DNA from: a virus
IMG/VR virus record: IMGVR_UViG_3300020581_000017
Location: 1-44,413 of that record
DNA length: 44,413 bases
Strand: one strand, 5' to 3'
In this document: positions 36,649 through 44,413 of the stretch, in pieces
Numbering within the stretch: position 1 is the stretch's first letter
Layout of the letters: each line of letters opens with the position of its first letter
The notes under the pieces: model-generated
Database searches by the model: none
Seen by the model: only the letters and a program-made list of their open reading frames with translations
What the model was told of the DNA's origin: nothing
Translations under genes and position numbers: made by a program

Positions 36649-38067
36649 TTAGGACGTGCGTGCGTCGAGCGTCACGTAATGCGAAAGCGTCTTAGCGTTG
36701 CTGTCGCGCGGGCTGATAACCTGATTCCACCACGGTTGACCTGCCACTCGCAGAATGAAGCGGAAGGCCACTTGGTCGTAATCGAACCAAAGGTGGATGC
36801 TTGTCTCGGCGCGGAGTCCGCCGACCTTCTGAGCCGCAAGATAGGCCTTAAGGTCTGTCAGAATCACGTCGCCCTGATACCCGAGCGCGTTACATGCCTG
36901 AGTCACGATGACCGGCTTGCCGTACAGAGTCGCATAGGGTGCACCGCTCACGCCACCGGGCGGCATGTAGACCGGGAATTGCAGAGTTGTCGCGCCATTG
37001 GACGGGAAGCCCATAGCGTTAAGCTGCTGCTCAACATCCTGGTTGATAAGCCACACCGCATTTGCACGCGCCGGAGCGTATAAGCGCGAGTACATCTTCG
37101 ACACGTTGGCAAAGTTCACTGTGAACGTGGTCTGCGAGCTTTCCTTGGCAACGCTGACGAGCGCGGGGCTCTTCAGAATGCCCAAAGGCTGGCCAACGCC
37201 AGTTCCCTGCACAATCGCGTTGCTCACCTTGAAGTCGATTTTCTCGGGAGCCTTACGGTTGATGTAGGAACCAAGAGCCGCGGAGTCCTCAAGCAACTCG
37301 CTGGTCACCGGCACGAGGGCCGCCAGTTTGTTGAGTCGGATTGTGGTGTCTTGCAGGCTCGGCTTTGTCTGAGAGATTTGTGCGCCTTCGCCTTCCCAAT
37401 AAGCGAGAATGCCGCCCGAACTCTGCCAAGGAGTGGTTTCGTCGGTCGGGATTGTCAGGCTGTTTCCAGCAACGTCGATGAGGTCGGTGCGGGCCAGAAG
37501 GCTAGTCTCGCCCATGACCTTTTCCATAATCATGGTGCGGAACTCGGGCGGAACCGCAAAGCCACCGTCTGCGCCAACGCCTTCCGAGCCATAAGTGGTC
37601 GGAGCGTCGAGGACTAGACGGGGGTCAACGTGCGAGTGACCACCGGGAAGACCGGCCGAATACACGGACGCTGCGAAATGTCCGAGTGTCGGAAAGCCGC
37701 GGCGACGCGTGTCGCTCATGTCGATAGGTTGAGCGAACGGGCGCTTCTGTGTCGGAACAGCCGCCTTTGCAGTGGCAACGGCCGCCGCAACCGGGTCGGA
37801 TGTGTCAGCCGCAACAGTCGCTTCGGTCTGTCGGCCGGAACCAACATGCAGGCTCGCCATATTCGCCTGAATCATTTCGCGTCGGCTAATCTGGGCCTTT
37901 GTGGCGTCGATATCGGCGAAAATGGTATCAAGGTCGGAAGCCTCTTCTGCACTGAAGCCGCGCTTTGCAGCGTCGGCCGCAGCCTGAATCGTAACAGCCC
38001 GCTCGTTCAGCGTGACCAATGTGTCCCGCAAAAGCTGAAGGGGGTTGCCTTCGTTAAAAATTCTCAT
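36649..38067 (-). CDS. Major capsid protein, HK97 fold
   Basis: A 472-residue HK97-type capsid protein with a helical N-terminal scaffold-like (delta) region (about 1-130: LNERAVTIQAAADAAKRGFS, DLDTIFADIDATKAQISRRE). The fold itself starts near GGFAVPPEFRTMIMEKVM and runs through PTDETTPWQSSGGILAYW, RLNKLAALVPVTSELLEDSA, FKVSNAIVQGTGVGQPLGIL (E-loop/spine region) and ends with LWFDYDQVAFRFILRVAG. The delta region is probably removed by the ClpP-type protease encoded upstream. ATG at 38067 follows an AGAGG site. Confidence 0.92.
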   Translation of the reverse strand: MRIFNEGNPLQLLRDTLVTLNERAVTIQAAADAAKRGFSAEEASDLDTIFADIDATKAQISRREMIQANMASLHVGSGRQTEATVAADTSDPVAAAVATAKAAVPTQKRPFAQPIDMSDTRRRGFPTLGHFAASVYSAGLPGGHSHVDPRLVLDAPTTYGSEGVGADGGFAVPPEFRTMIMEKVMGETSLLARTDLIDVAGNSLTIPTDETTPWQSSGGILAYWEGEGAQISQTKPSLQDTTIRLNKLAALVPVTSELLEDSAALGSYINRKAPEKIDFKVSNAIVQGTGVGQPLGILKSPALVSVAKESSQTTFTVNFANVSKMYSRLYAPARANAVWLINQDVEQQLNAMGFPSNGATTLQFPVYMPPGGVSGAPYATLYGKPVIVTQACNALGYQGDVILTDLKAYLAAQKVGGLRAETSIHLWFDYDQVAFRFILRVAGQPWWNQVISPRDSNAKTLSHYVTLDARTS

Positions 38068-38149
38068 GAAAAATTTACCTCTTGGTATGAGTGGCGCGCG
38101 CTCGGCGAGCCGATGAAATTGCGTTGCCCAGGCGCGCGTTTAAGGGCCT

Positions 38150-38308
38150 TCAACTCGCTAAAGCGAGTATTTTGGAAATGCGCCGTTCACGACGGCGGTA
38201 TGAACGCTTTGTGCGGGCGCGCTGTCCCGCACGGAACTTATGAAACTTACGGCCGGTCTTAGTAAGGTCGTTGTATTCGTCGCCGCTTACCATCGGTATG
38301 CGGGTCAT
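38150..38308 (-). CDS. 52-aa basic small protein
   Basis: A short frame from ATG 38308 to TGA 38150, with its ATG overlapping the stop of the protease gene (ATGA at 38305-38308). The product is strongly basic (RARTKRSYRRRERRISK) after an acidic start (GDEYNDL). It fills most of the space between protease and capsid genes. It might bind DNA or RNA or serve as a small scaffold helper. The 82 bases between it and the capsid gene contain a CGGCTCG/CGAGC hairpin without T run. Confidence 0.55.
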   Translation of the reverse strand: MTRIPMVSGDEYNDLTKTGRKFHKFRAGQRARTKRSYRRRERRISKILALAS

Positions 38309-39015
38309 TTTGCTCGCTGCGCCGCTAAATTGATTTTCGTCAAATCGGCCTTAGCCGCCTCGACGCGTTGATATAGGCGCCTGTATCGCTCGTCGTCGAG
38401 TTTTACGGTCGCCTCAATGATGGGTTTCGGCACGTTCCGATATTTGAATTTCTGATTATTGAACACGCAAGCCATCGGCTTCATGTTGTCAGAAACCCGG
38501 TCGGCCAGCCCGTACTTGACGCAATCCTCGGAAAGCAGCCAAGTTTCCTTTTCCATCAGGTCGCGGATTGTGGCCATGTCGGTACTTGACCGCTTGACGT
38601 AAAGAGCGGCGATATTCTCGCTTTGAGCTTGAAGCACGTCGGCTTGCTTGCGCATTTCCGCCGCGTTACCCATGACCATGCCCCATGCATCGTGAATCAT
38701 CATGGTTGCATTGTCGGCGATTTCGATTTCGTCGCCCGCCATTGCAATGACGCTTGCAATCGAGGCTGCGAGGCCGTCAATGCACATCTTGACTTTGGCG
38801 GGGTGCGAGGCGAGCAGGTTGTAAATCGCAAGACCGTCAAACACGCTTCCGCCAGGGCTGTTGATGCGGCAGGTAATCTTATTGACTTTCCCTAGCGCCG
38901 CTAAATCCTGCCCAAAGGCTTTAGCGGTAATTCCGTCCTCGAAATATCCGGGCTCACCAATTGGTTCGTAAATGTAAATCTCGGCCTCGGTCCCTTTTGC
39001 AATGAACTTAATCAT
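38305..39015 (-). CDS. ClpP-type head maturation protease
   Basis: A 236-residue prohead protease of the S14/ClpP fold. Visible elements: RINSPGGSVFDGLAIYNLL, the nucleophile in GLAASIASVIAMAG (S85), the histidine in TMMIHDAWG (about 108), and DLMEKETWLLSEDCVKYGLA. It should cut the delta domain of the capsid protein and itself during head maturation. Position between portal and capsid genes agrees. Its start overlaps the previous gene's end. Confidence 0.92.
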   Translation of the reverse strand: MIKFIAKGTEAEIYIYEPIGEPGYFEDGITAKAFGQDLAALGKVNKITCRINSPGGSVFDGLAIYNLLASHPAKVKMCIDGLAASIASVIAMAGDEIEIADNATMMIHDAWGMVMGNAAEMRKQADVLQAQSENIAALYVKRSSTDMATIRDLMEKETWLLSEDCVKYGLADRVSDNMKPMACVFNNQKFKYRNVPKPIIEATVKLDDERYRRLYQRVEAAKADLTKINLAAQRAK

Positions 39016-39229
39016 GGGACTCGGTAACCTCGACCATTTCGAGCGGTGCAGTGGGCATCACGACGACGGGCTTGTGAGCCAGCATTTCGTCGAGGGTGCG
39101 AAACACGCCGTCGCCGCAAAGGACAACATGCGGATTGCCGCCAGTTGTTTCCCAAACAAGGTCGCTTATCTTGGCGACAAGCGAGCGTCCGTGGTGTTCG
39201 ATATGCAAAACGGTATTAAAATCGGCCAT
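39008..39229 (-). CDS. Hypothetical 73-aa protein between portal and protease
   Basis: A 73-residue protein: MADFNTVLHIEHHGRSLVAK, then KISDLVWETTGGNPHVVLC and helix GVFRTLDEMLAH followed by strand VVVMPTAPLEMVEV. Unknown family. Its position between portal and protease genes suggests a head assembly helper. It overlaps the protease gene by eight bases. Confidence 0.6.
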   Translation of the reverse strand: MADFNTVLHIEHHGRSLVAKISDLVWETTGGNPHVVLCGDGVFRTLDEMLAHKPVVVMPTAPLEMVEVTESHD

Positions 39230-39231
39230 TA

Positions 39232-40554
39232 TTATTTGTCCTCTGATTGTGTGCCGCGGTCCGGGTCGGCGCCTGCTGGTTCGTTGTCGCCCTCGCCGCC
39301 GCCATCATCAAATCCCGGCGGTTCAGCCTCGCCCGCGTCCGCGAGCAATTGCCAGTTCAGCGGCACGAAGCGCTTGTTTCCGCCCTCGGCATCGGGGATG
39401 GCGTTCATGCCTTCCATGTGAAGGATATCGTTTGCGGATAGGACTCCTCGGTCCCACATGGCAGAGTAAAAAGCCTGCCGTGCGACCATGTCGCCGCGCT
39501 GAAGAGCGCGCACGTCTATCCGTGTGTAGAAGCCTTTCGGATTGCGCGGTGAAATGAGCTTGTAATTTGCCTCTTGTTCGAAAAGGACGGTAAGCGGCAA
39601 AATCCCGTCTTGGACGAACTCGATGCCCTGGTGTTCGATATTGTTATTTGTGCTTCTGGTAAGATGCGCCACCTTATGCGGGGGCACGCCAAACCAACGG
39701 CAAATCTCCTCGATTTGGTGTTCACGCGATTGTGTGAACTGGCCCTTGTCGGGCTCAACCTCAAGCGGCTTGAATTTCATGCCGTTGTCAATGTACTTGA
39801 CGCGGAAAGCCTTATCCGGGCCTTGATGCCTCTCGTTAAAGCTTGCCTCTAGCGCGTCCTTCGCCTCAGGCGTTAGGTTCGATTTATCGCTTTCGATAAC
39901 TCCGCCAAGTTGGCAGTTATTGCCGAAGAAACTCGCGCCAAAACGTTCGATGGCCATCGCCAAGCCAATACTCTGCGCCGCATATCCAACAGTCCGATAA
40001 CCGGTAACGCCATCAAAACCGAGACCGTGAACATGGAACATATCCATCATGTCGAGGTCGGTTAACCCTGTCGTCTGGTTATTGACCTGATAATAAAGCC
40101 TATTCGTCTCAAAGTCGCGCTTGACGAACACTCGGTCCGGTTCAATCGGCCACAGCGCCACGGGTCGTCCGGCAACGTCGCGCTCTATTTCAGCGTAAGC
40201 ATTGCCCCAGGTCATAAGATTTCCGACCATCGTTTGCCGGAAAGTGAAGCTCGACATTTCCGGGTTGGGCCGGTTGTTCAAAATGCTGTCGAGGTCTCCA
40301 GTTGCTATGAGACTAGAGCCTGGCCCATTGTCCTTCATGACGCGCCAAGGAAGGTGCGCGACGCTTTTGGCTAGCACATTGACGCACGCCCAAACGACAG
40401 CGCTCTGTAGTGCGGTGTCGGGAGTGACTCGGATGCCGGCAATGGACGATTGCACGTAAACAATGCGCTGCGCACGGTTTGGCCAATGGCTTTGCGTTTC
40501 GCGATTGCCAAAATAGCCGGCCAAGGCGTTCCATGCCGTTTGAAAAACATTCAT
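39232..40554 (-). CDS. Portal protein, HK97 family
   Basis: A 440-residue portal. Recognisable stretches: ALQSAVVWACVNVLAKSVAH, PWRVMKDN, NRPNPEMSSFTFRQTMVGNL, WGNAYAEIERDVAGRPVALW and HQIEEICRWFGVPPHKVAHL, the standard order in HK97-type portals. It forms the dodecameric ring at the DNA entry vertex. The C-terminal 40 residues are acidic and glycine-rich. ATG at 40554 overlaps the stop of the small membrane gene. Confidence 0.92.
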   Translation of the reverse strand: MNVFQTAWNALAGYFGNRETQSHWPNRAQRIVYVQSSIAGIRVTPDTALQSAVVWACVNVLAKSVAHLPWRVMKDNGPGSSLIATGDLDSILNNRPNPEMSSFTFRQTMVGNLMTWGNAYAEIERDVAGRPVALWPIEPDRVFVKRDFETNRLYYQVNNQTTGLTDLDMMDMFHVHGLGFDGVTGYRTVGYAAQSIGLAMAIERFGASFFGNNCQLGGVIESDKSNLTPEAKDALEASFNERHQGPDKAFRVKYIDNGMKFKPLEVEPDKGQFTQSREHQIEEICRWFGVPPHKVAHLTRSTNNNIEHQGIEFVQDGILPLTVLFEQEANYKLISPRNPKGFYTRIDVRALQRGDMVARQAFYSAMWDRGVLSANDILHMEGMNAIPDAEGGNKRFVPLNWQLLADAGEAEPPGFDDGGGEGDNEPAGADPDRGTQSEDK

Positions 40555-40679
40555 CGGAAGGGCCTAAAAACCGGCGCCCAGGCCAAAAACATATTTCCGG
40601 CGAGTACCAGCGTGAAAGCCTCGGCGAGCGCTCCCGCGAAAAGCAGAACGGCGCCAGCTATTGCAAATAATTTGCTCAT
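40551..40679 (-). CDS. 42-aa membrane peptide between TerL and portal
   Basis: A short frame with its ATG overlapping the TerL stop (ATGA at 40676-40679) and its TGA overlapping the portal start. The product has a hydrophobic helix (LFAIAGAVLLFAGALA) and a second hydrophobic part (FTLVLAGNMFLAWAPVF), so one or two membrane spans. Function unknown. Confidence 0.55.
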   Translation of the reverse strand: MSKLFAIAGAVLLFAGALAEAFTLVLAGNMFLAWAPVFRPFR

Positions 40680-42400
40680 GTTTTGCCAAAAAACCTTTCA
40701 AGACGCGCCTTTTTTGCCTCGCGAAGCTCTACAGAATCCCTTGTTGACGCCACAGCCTCATAAACCGAGGGTCCGCCAGTAGGGTTAAGAGACATGAGGG
40801 CAGCGGCGTCGAACAGCGCCATAAGCGGGTCAATCTTGGCCTTGCCGGCCTGTTGCTTGGTTATCATTATGCCGTTGCCGCGGGGCTCGACTTTAGCGTT
40901 GCCCACGCACCAATTCATGAGGGCAGAGCCGTCGTGCTTGAATTCGCCGCCCGCAAGCTTGCGCTCAACCGTCTTTATAGCGCCAGTGAGCTTCCAACCC
41001 TGCGGAATCCCGACAATTCGGTCCTGATTAATGCCTCGGGCAACGATTGCCTCGACCACGTCACCAATTCCTGCGGGGTCTACACCGATTGCGTTTTCGT
41101 CCGGGAGTAGCCCGACCATGTCGAGTCGCTCTACAATGTCCGCCACGGCTGTTAGGTCGTCGCCTACGTGGTTTGATATAGTCAGGGTGCCGTCATCGGC
41201 AAATCCCCTCAACGCGCCGGCAACGTCCTTGCGCTTTTCTAGCGTGCTGTTGTGACACCACGCCCGCGACCACGCCAGCCAATTGCCCGTCCCGCGCTCT
41301 CGGCCTATGACCGAGAAGCCGAAAAGGTCGTCTAGCCCCCCTCCGTCAATGCCGACCGTGGCAATTTCGCAACGTTTTACGAGCGCTTCTAGCGTAATCG
41401 AACAATCCGCGCTCTCTTCCCAAAAACCAGCGCCCGACCACATGTCGGTCATGAGGCGCACGCCTACCTCTACGTTCAAGTGTTGGCTGGCCCAACGGCG
41501 AAGCTCCTCCTCGCCTTGGAACTCGGCGGTGCGCCAACCGTCTTTTAGCGTCTCAATAGTGACCGGCCGGCCTAAATTCGGGCTTACCATCCACCAATTG
41601 TCCGGGTTTTTCCAATCAACGTCCTCGGGAAACTCGTAAATCACCGGCAACATGCGCGATTGCAGCCGACCGTCGCGGATGGCTCGGGCCTTTTGAAGCT
41701 CGGACCGAAACACTCCCGCGGGAGCGCGCTCGCCCTGCGTCGTAATGAAAACCAGAAAGCCCTCGGGCTGCGATATCAATCCTCCGCGCAACTGGCCTAT
41801 AACGCGGTCGGCATCGTTTGTTTCTGCGACAACGTGCAATTCGTCGAGGAGGATTCCCGAACCGCGCGAACCCGTAACAATCGCAGGGTCGAAAGTCTTG
41901 ACCTGTAGAGTAGCGCCCGTTTTTCTATCAGTGACAAGGCGCGTATAATCCTTGCAGTGAATCCGTTTAGATAGGAACGGGTCAATCTCAATCATCCCTC
42001 GCGCTTGATTGTAGGCAAGTTCGGCAATCTTGATGCTCGGCGCGACAAATAGAAACTCCGCTCGCGGTCGCCTGTTCTGCAGAAGCGCCGTTAACATTAA
42101 CGCCGCAGAATATGTTGTCTTTGAACTCTTTTTAGGGACAACGCAAAAAAGCTCGCGGATGCTTCGTTCGCCCGTTTCCGGGTCATAGGACCCGAACAAA
42201 GCACGAACGATATCCCGGAACCATTGTCCAGAAGCATCGGCTAGTCTCGGGTTGCCGGCAACGTCGGGTAGCCTCAAGGCGTTAAAGGTTCGCTCGGCGG
42301 CCAGAGCCTCGTCCAAGTTCAAAGATAGATTTTCGGGTAGCAAGCTTTTCCCGGATTTTATTCGCTCTCGCCAATCGGTCCGGGATAAGTCGAGCTGCAT
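40676..42400 (-). CDS. terL: Terminase large subunit
   Basis: A 574-residue terminase large subunit. Walker A variant VVPKKSSKTT (about 87-96), Walker B GILLDELHV (about 175) with the catalytic glutamate, coupling motif VFITTQGERAPAG, and the nuclease part with GIDGGGLDDLFGFSVIGRE and IGVDPAGIGD aspartates. The order fits HK97-like terminases. ATG at 42400 lies five bases after the small subunit's stop with AAGG upstream; a GTG at 42424 is possible but overlaps. It pumps DNA into proheads and cuts it. Confidence 0.92.
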   Translation of the reverse strand: MQLDLSRTDWRERIKSGKSLLPENLSLNLDEALAAERTFNALRLPDVAGNPRLADASGQWFRDIVRALFGSYDPETGERSIRELFCVVPKKSSKTTYSAALMLTALLQNRRPRAEFLFVAPSIKIAELAYNQARGMIEIDPFLSKRIHCKDYTRLVTDRKTGATLQVKTFDPAIVTGSRGSGILLDELHVVAETNDADRVIGQLRGGLISQPEGFLVFITTQGERAPAGVFRSELQKARAIRDGRLQSRMLPVIYEFPEDVDWKNPDNWWMVSPNLGRPVTIETLKDGWRTAEFQGEEELRRWASQHLNVEVGVRLMTDMWSGAGFWEESADCSITLEALVKRCEIATVGIDGGGLDDLFGFSVIGRERGTGNWLAWSRAWCHNSTLEKRKDVAGALRGFADDGTLTISNHVGDDLTAVADIVERLDMVGLLPDENAIGVDPAGIGDVVEAIVARGINQDRIVGIPQGWKLTGAIKTVERKLAGGEFKHDGSALMNWCVGNAKVEPRGNGIMITKQQAGKAKIDPLMALFDAAALMSLNPTGGPSVYEAVASTRDSVELREAKKARLERFFGKT

Positions 42401-42405
42401 GGATT

Positions 42406-42669
42406 TTACCTTAGGTGTGACCACTCACTTTCGGTCGGCGGAGCGGTCCCCACCTCTTGGTCGAGGTCTTTTTTGCCTCTCTTTTGAATGACGGCCTTCT
42501 CGGCGCCCGCAGCGGCGACCGCGGCCTTTATGCGAATTTCGATATCAAGGTCTTGGTTGTTGTAGACGCGCGCCAGAAACTCCAGAGCGGTGCGTGATTT
42601 CTTGATGACCGCGGTCGTAGCCTCTTTCGGCTTGCGCCCCGAACCATCGCGAGCTCCACCCGCGGGCAT
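42406..42669 (-). CDS. terS: Terminase small subunit-like protein
   Basis: An 87-residue protein beginning GGARDGSGRKPKE, the start motif of many small terminase subunits, then helices (SRTALEFLARVYNNQDLDIE, KAAVAAAGAEKAVIQKRGKK). It is shorter than most TerS proteins, so it could lack part of the usual domain set, but it is directly upstream of TerL. It would recognise the packaging site. Confidence 0.75.
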   Translation of the reverse strand: MPAGGARDGSGRKPKEATTAVIKKSRTALEFLARVYNNQDLDIEIRIKAAVAAAGAEKAVIQKRGKKDLDQEVGTAPPTESEWSHLR

Positions 42670-43350
42670 TTAGGCACCCATCATAGGCATGCAGAAAAAA
42701 GTCATTCCAGAAGGTGGCAGTTGAATGGCGACCATAAGATATGCGCCCATATGAAACGTTGCCTGCGTGGCCACCTCGCTCCCGGTAGCCCCGGAAGCGC
42801 TCAACACTTTGTCGCACGCCAAATAGACGATAGTGCCGCTTTCCTGCGTAAGATTAACCCTTTGCGTCATATCGCCGGGCGCAGTGACGGCGTCAGCCTG
42901 ATTGAAAACCCATAGCGCAATTAATGTATCGCTTGCGCCTGTTGGCGAAATAGAAACTGCGGTGCAGTTTGTTGTCCCGCCTGAGTCGAAAGTCCCAGCG
43001 CCGGACGCGTCTATTGACGCGCCACCGCTATAATTCAAAAGTCCCCAGGCGCAAAAATTCGAACCGGTCCACGAGAATGTATAGCTACCGCTTTCTGATA
43101 CGCCGGCAATTTTGTAGAAGAATCCAGTGGTGAGTGAACCAGCCAGCTGTTGACTCCCAATCAGGGTCCATCCTGCGGGTGGCGTTATCGTCCCAACGTT
43201 TGCATAAACGGTAACGAAGCATAGTAGAAAATCACCTGCCGTAAACGTCCCATTAGAGCCGGTCGCGCTATCGGACCCTACATTGAGGGATGTGGCCGGG
43301 CCAAAAAATGAATTTGATGCCTCATTGTGCCAATTGAACGCAATGGTCAC
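42670..43350 (-). CDS. Beta-rich hypothetical virion protein
   Basis: A 226-residue Gly/Ser/Thr-rich protein: FNWHNEASNSFFGPATSLNV, FTAGDFLLCFVTVYANVGTI, PPAGWTLIGSQQLAG, SYTFSWTGSNFCAWGLLNYS and GGTTNCTAVSISPTGASDTL. This is the pattern of a beta-sandwich domain frequent in phage and environmental viral proteins; probably on the virion surface. Unusual place upstream of the terminase. It overlaps the next gene by four bases. Confidence 0.65.
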   Translation of the reverse strand: MTIAFNWHNEASNSFFGPATSLNVGSDSATGSNGTFTAGDFLLCFVTVYANVGTITPPAGWTLIGSQQLAGSLTTGFFYKIAGVSESGSYTFSWTGSNFCAWGLLNYSGGASIDASGAGTFDSGGTTNCTAVSISPTGASDTLIALWVFNQADAVTAPGDMTQRVNLTQESGTIVYLACDKVLSASGATGSEVATQATFHMGAYLMVAIQLPPSGMTFFCMPMMGA

Positions 43351-43820
43351 TGAAGCGCCCGGATGGCATAAGTCGCAATCGAGTTGATGCGCCTAATCGA
43401 GAGGATGAAATAATGCCCGTTCGTGGTGTCGAGCGCGTCGCCAATGTTGGCGCCGACCGTAAAGCCGGAAAACGTGATGGTCCCGGCAGAGCCGTTATTG
43501 GTGACTAGGAACTCAACCGCGCCGTCAGTCGCGGGAGCGGCTAGCGTGAAGGCGCCACCGTTAGTGAAATACTGATAATTGCCGTTAGTTAGGGCTGGCG
43601 TGAACGTGCCGCTGCTCTTGGTTCCAGCATTGTAGGGCGTAACGGCCCAACCGACAGTGACGGGAGAGGATAGGCCGGACAAGCTCTGAAAGGTGCCGTC
43701 GCCGGCAAGGGCCTTCGTCGCGTCTTTGCCGCCCGACGCGGCGACTAGGTCGGCCAGTGTCGAGACAACATGCGTTCCGTCGAGGGCATCTAGGCGCAGC
43801 AGTTTGGAAAGGTCGGCCAT
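43347..43820 (-). CDS. Fibre-like virion protein
   Basis: A 157-residue protein: MADLSKLLRLDALDGTHVV, GKDATKALAGDGTFQSLSGL, then beta-rich YFTNGGAFTLAAPATDGAVE, FLVTNNGSAGTITFSGFTVG and HYFILSIRRINSIATYAI. The ALAGDGTFQ-type joint and beta C-terminus are common in tail fibre ends and resemble the C-terminal part of the product at 17724. A fibre or fibre-tip role is likely. ATG at 43820 follows the membrane peptide's TAA by one base. Confidence 0.65.
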   Translation of the reverse strand: MADLSKLLRLDALDGTHVVSTLADLVAASGGKDATKALAGDGTFQSLSGLSSPVTVGWAVTPYNAGTKSSGTFTPALTNGNYQYFTNGGAFTLAAPATDGAVEFLVTNNGSAGTITFSGFTVGANIGDALDTTNGHYFILSIRRINSIATYAIRALQ

Positions 43821-43821
43821 G

Positions 43822-43908
43822 TTAGACCTTGAAAAGCCAAAAGAGGATGCCGGCAAGAGAAGCGCCGAGACCGACGAGGATAAGCCACGCAACCAAATCG
43901 GGACCCAT
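43822..43908 (-). CDS. 28-aa membrane peptide
   Basis: A short frame with GGAGAG six bases before the ATG at 43908. The product MGPDLVAWLILVGLGASLAG plus ILFWLFKV is a single membrane span. The TAA at 43822-43824 is one base before the next ATG. An upstream ATG at 43920 lacks a ribosome site. Confidence 0.55.
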   Translation of the reverse strand: MGPDLVAWLILVGLGASLAGILFWLFKV

Positions 43909-43960
43909 TGGACTCTCCATGAATTAAAACCGGCGGTAACATCGCGGCCGCCGGACCGCG

Positions 43961-44154
43961 TTATTCCAGAACTTTCAAGCCTCGCGCCCTGGCTACGGCG
44001 CCTCTGTCACGCTGCCAGGCCTCGTACTCCCGCGCTTTCCACCGCGCTACACGAGAAGCTTATTGCCGGGCAACGCCGCTTGCGGGGGTACCGTCCCCAC
44101 CCGCTGGAACTGCGCTAGACGCCCTATCGGGCCGCGCCTCACCGCTAGGCCCAT
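43961..44154 (-). other. Possible decayed small gene; non-coding or packaging region
   Basis: Between the membrane peptides there are about 300 bases without a clear gene. On the minus strand a 35-codon frame starts at ATG 44154 and ends at TAG 44047 (product ends PGNKLLV). In the -1 frame directly after it an open stretch codes ARWKAREYEAWQRDRGAVAR and ends at TAA 43961, without a start of its own. One base lost would explain the pair, as would chance. The GGGG...CCCC inverted segments near 44084-44104 and the place upstream of TerS also allow a packaging (cos) site here. Nothing decides this. Confidence 0.3.
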
Positions 44155-44216
44155 TCGCCGCGGTCGCTACAACCTAGTCGGAACGAATCCGTCTCTAGGG
44201 TGTTCAAAATCAATAT

Positions 44217-44354
44217 TTAACGCTTCGGCATCGCAAAAACGTCGTCAATCTTCTCTTTTTCAATGACTTTTGGCCGCTCTGGCCAGCCCGTCATAGCCGA
44301 AACCGACCAGAATGGCATCATGAGCAGCAGCGGCCACAAATAGATTAGAGGCAT
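44217..44354 (-). CDS. 45-aa secreted or membrane peptide
   Basis: ATG at 44354 is preceded by a strong GGAGGG site. The product starts with a hydrophobic helix (MPLIYLWPLLLMMPFW) followed by SVSAM and a charged second half (ERPKVIEKEKIDD). It may be a membrane-anchored peptide or have a signal-like start. If the molecule is circular, this is the next gene after the one at 1-309. Confidence 0.6.
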   Translation of the reverse strand: MPLIYLWPLLLMMPFWSVSAMTGWPERPKVIEKEKIDDVFAMPKR

Positions 44355-44383
44355 CAGTCCGACCCTCCAAAATTTGATTTTTT

Positions 44384-44413
44384 CTAGTTTAGTGAAAAAA
44401 AACTACGAATCTG
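44384..44413 (-). CDS. Probable 3' end of the gene that begins at 309
   Basis: Reading the minus strand from 44413 in the frame left open at base 1 gives nine codons (QIRSFFSLN) and TAG at 44386-44384. The next gene's GGAGGG follows after about 15 bases. This completes a 112-residue gene if the two ends of the window join. Confidence 0.5.
   Translation of the reverse strand, partial: QIRSFFSLN

Overview
This window looks like the complete or nearly complete genome of a long-tailed double-stranded DNA phage (siphovirus) of the HK97 capsid type. It is tightly packed, with genes joined by ATGA, TAATG and TGATG overlaps. The host is probably an alphaproteobacterium. This is inferred from two tandem proteins resembling the RcGTA head-spike base family, a FlbD-like protein, and a Flp pilin plus a CpaB-like protein (Tad-pilus components). 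I see no integrase, excisionase or plasmid partition gene, so nothing in the window shows how, or whether, it would lysogenise.

Layout. (1) 1-1031, minus strand: small genes read towards base 1, the last one cut by the edge. Joining base 1 to base 44413 closes that gene with a stop codon, which suggests a circular or circularly permuted molecule. (2) 1062-1141: divergent control region. (3) 1165-4433, plus strand: twelve small early-type genes, including zinc-finger proteins, a DEDDh exonuclease and an HTH protein, ending at a strong terminator (4432-4459). (4) 4458-14087, minus strand: replication and recombination operon with VRR-NUC nuclease, Sak4-like ATPase, DUF669 ssDNA-binding protein, PD-(D/E)XK nuclease, deoxyribosyltransferase-like protein, SF2 helicase, a DNA methyltransferase split by an HNH endonuclease, MazG-like pyrophosphohydrolase, a zinc protein and a PrimPol/helicase. 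(5) 14104-14174: a second divergent control region that shares a perfect 19-base block with the first, followed by a rightward XRE-type regulator (14211-14684). (6) 14734-16520, minus strand: an accessory cassette between two terminators, encoding RHH and winged-helix regulators, a coiled-coil protein, a Flp/type IVb pilin and a trimmed CpaB. (7) 16602-44354, minus strand: the late block. Read in transcription order from the right it holds small genes, TerS, TerL, portal, ClpP-type protease, major capsid protein, a glycosyltransferase, connector, tRNA-Thr, a secreted protein, two spike-base proteins, a second glycosyltransferase, tail tube, tail chaperones, tape measure, an HNH protein, tail tip and fibre proteins, holin-like protein, endolysin and a membrane/coiled-coil protein.

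How it works together. The two similar control regions place the rightward early genes, the leftward replication operon and (if circular) the whole leftward late operon under related DNA sites, probably read by the XRE regulator at 14211. The most unusual parts are the phage-borne Flp pilin/CpaB cassette with hairpins over two ribosome-binding sites, the methyltransferase split by an in-step HNH gene, an 11-unit ADG/SVSG repeat array at the front of the largest tail protein with a matching tail on a head-tail protein, and a tail protein that carries a signal peptide.
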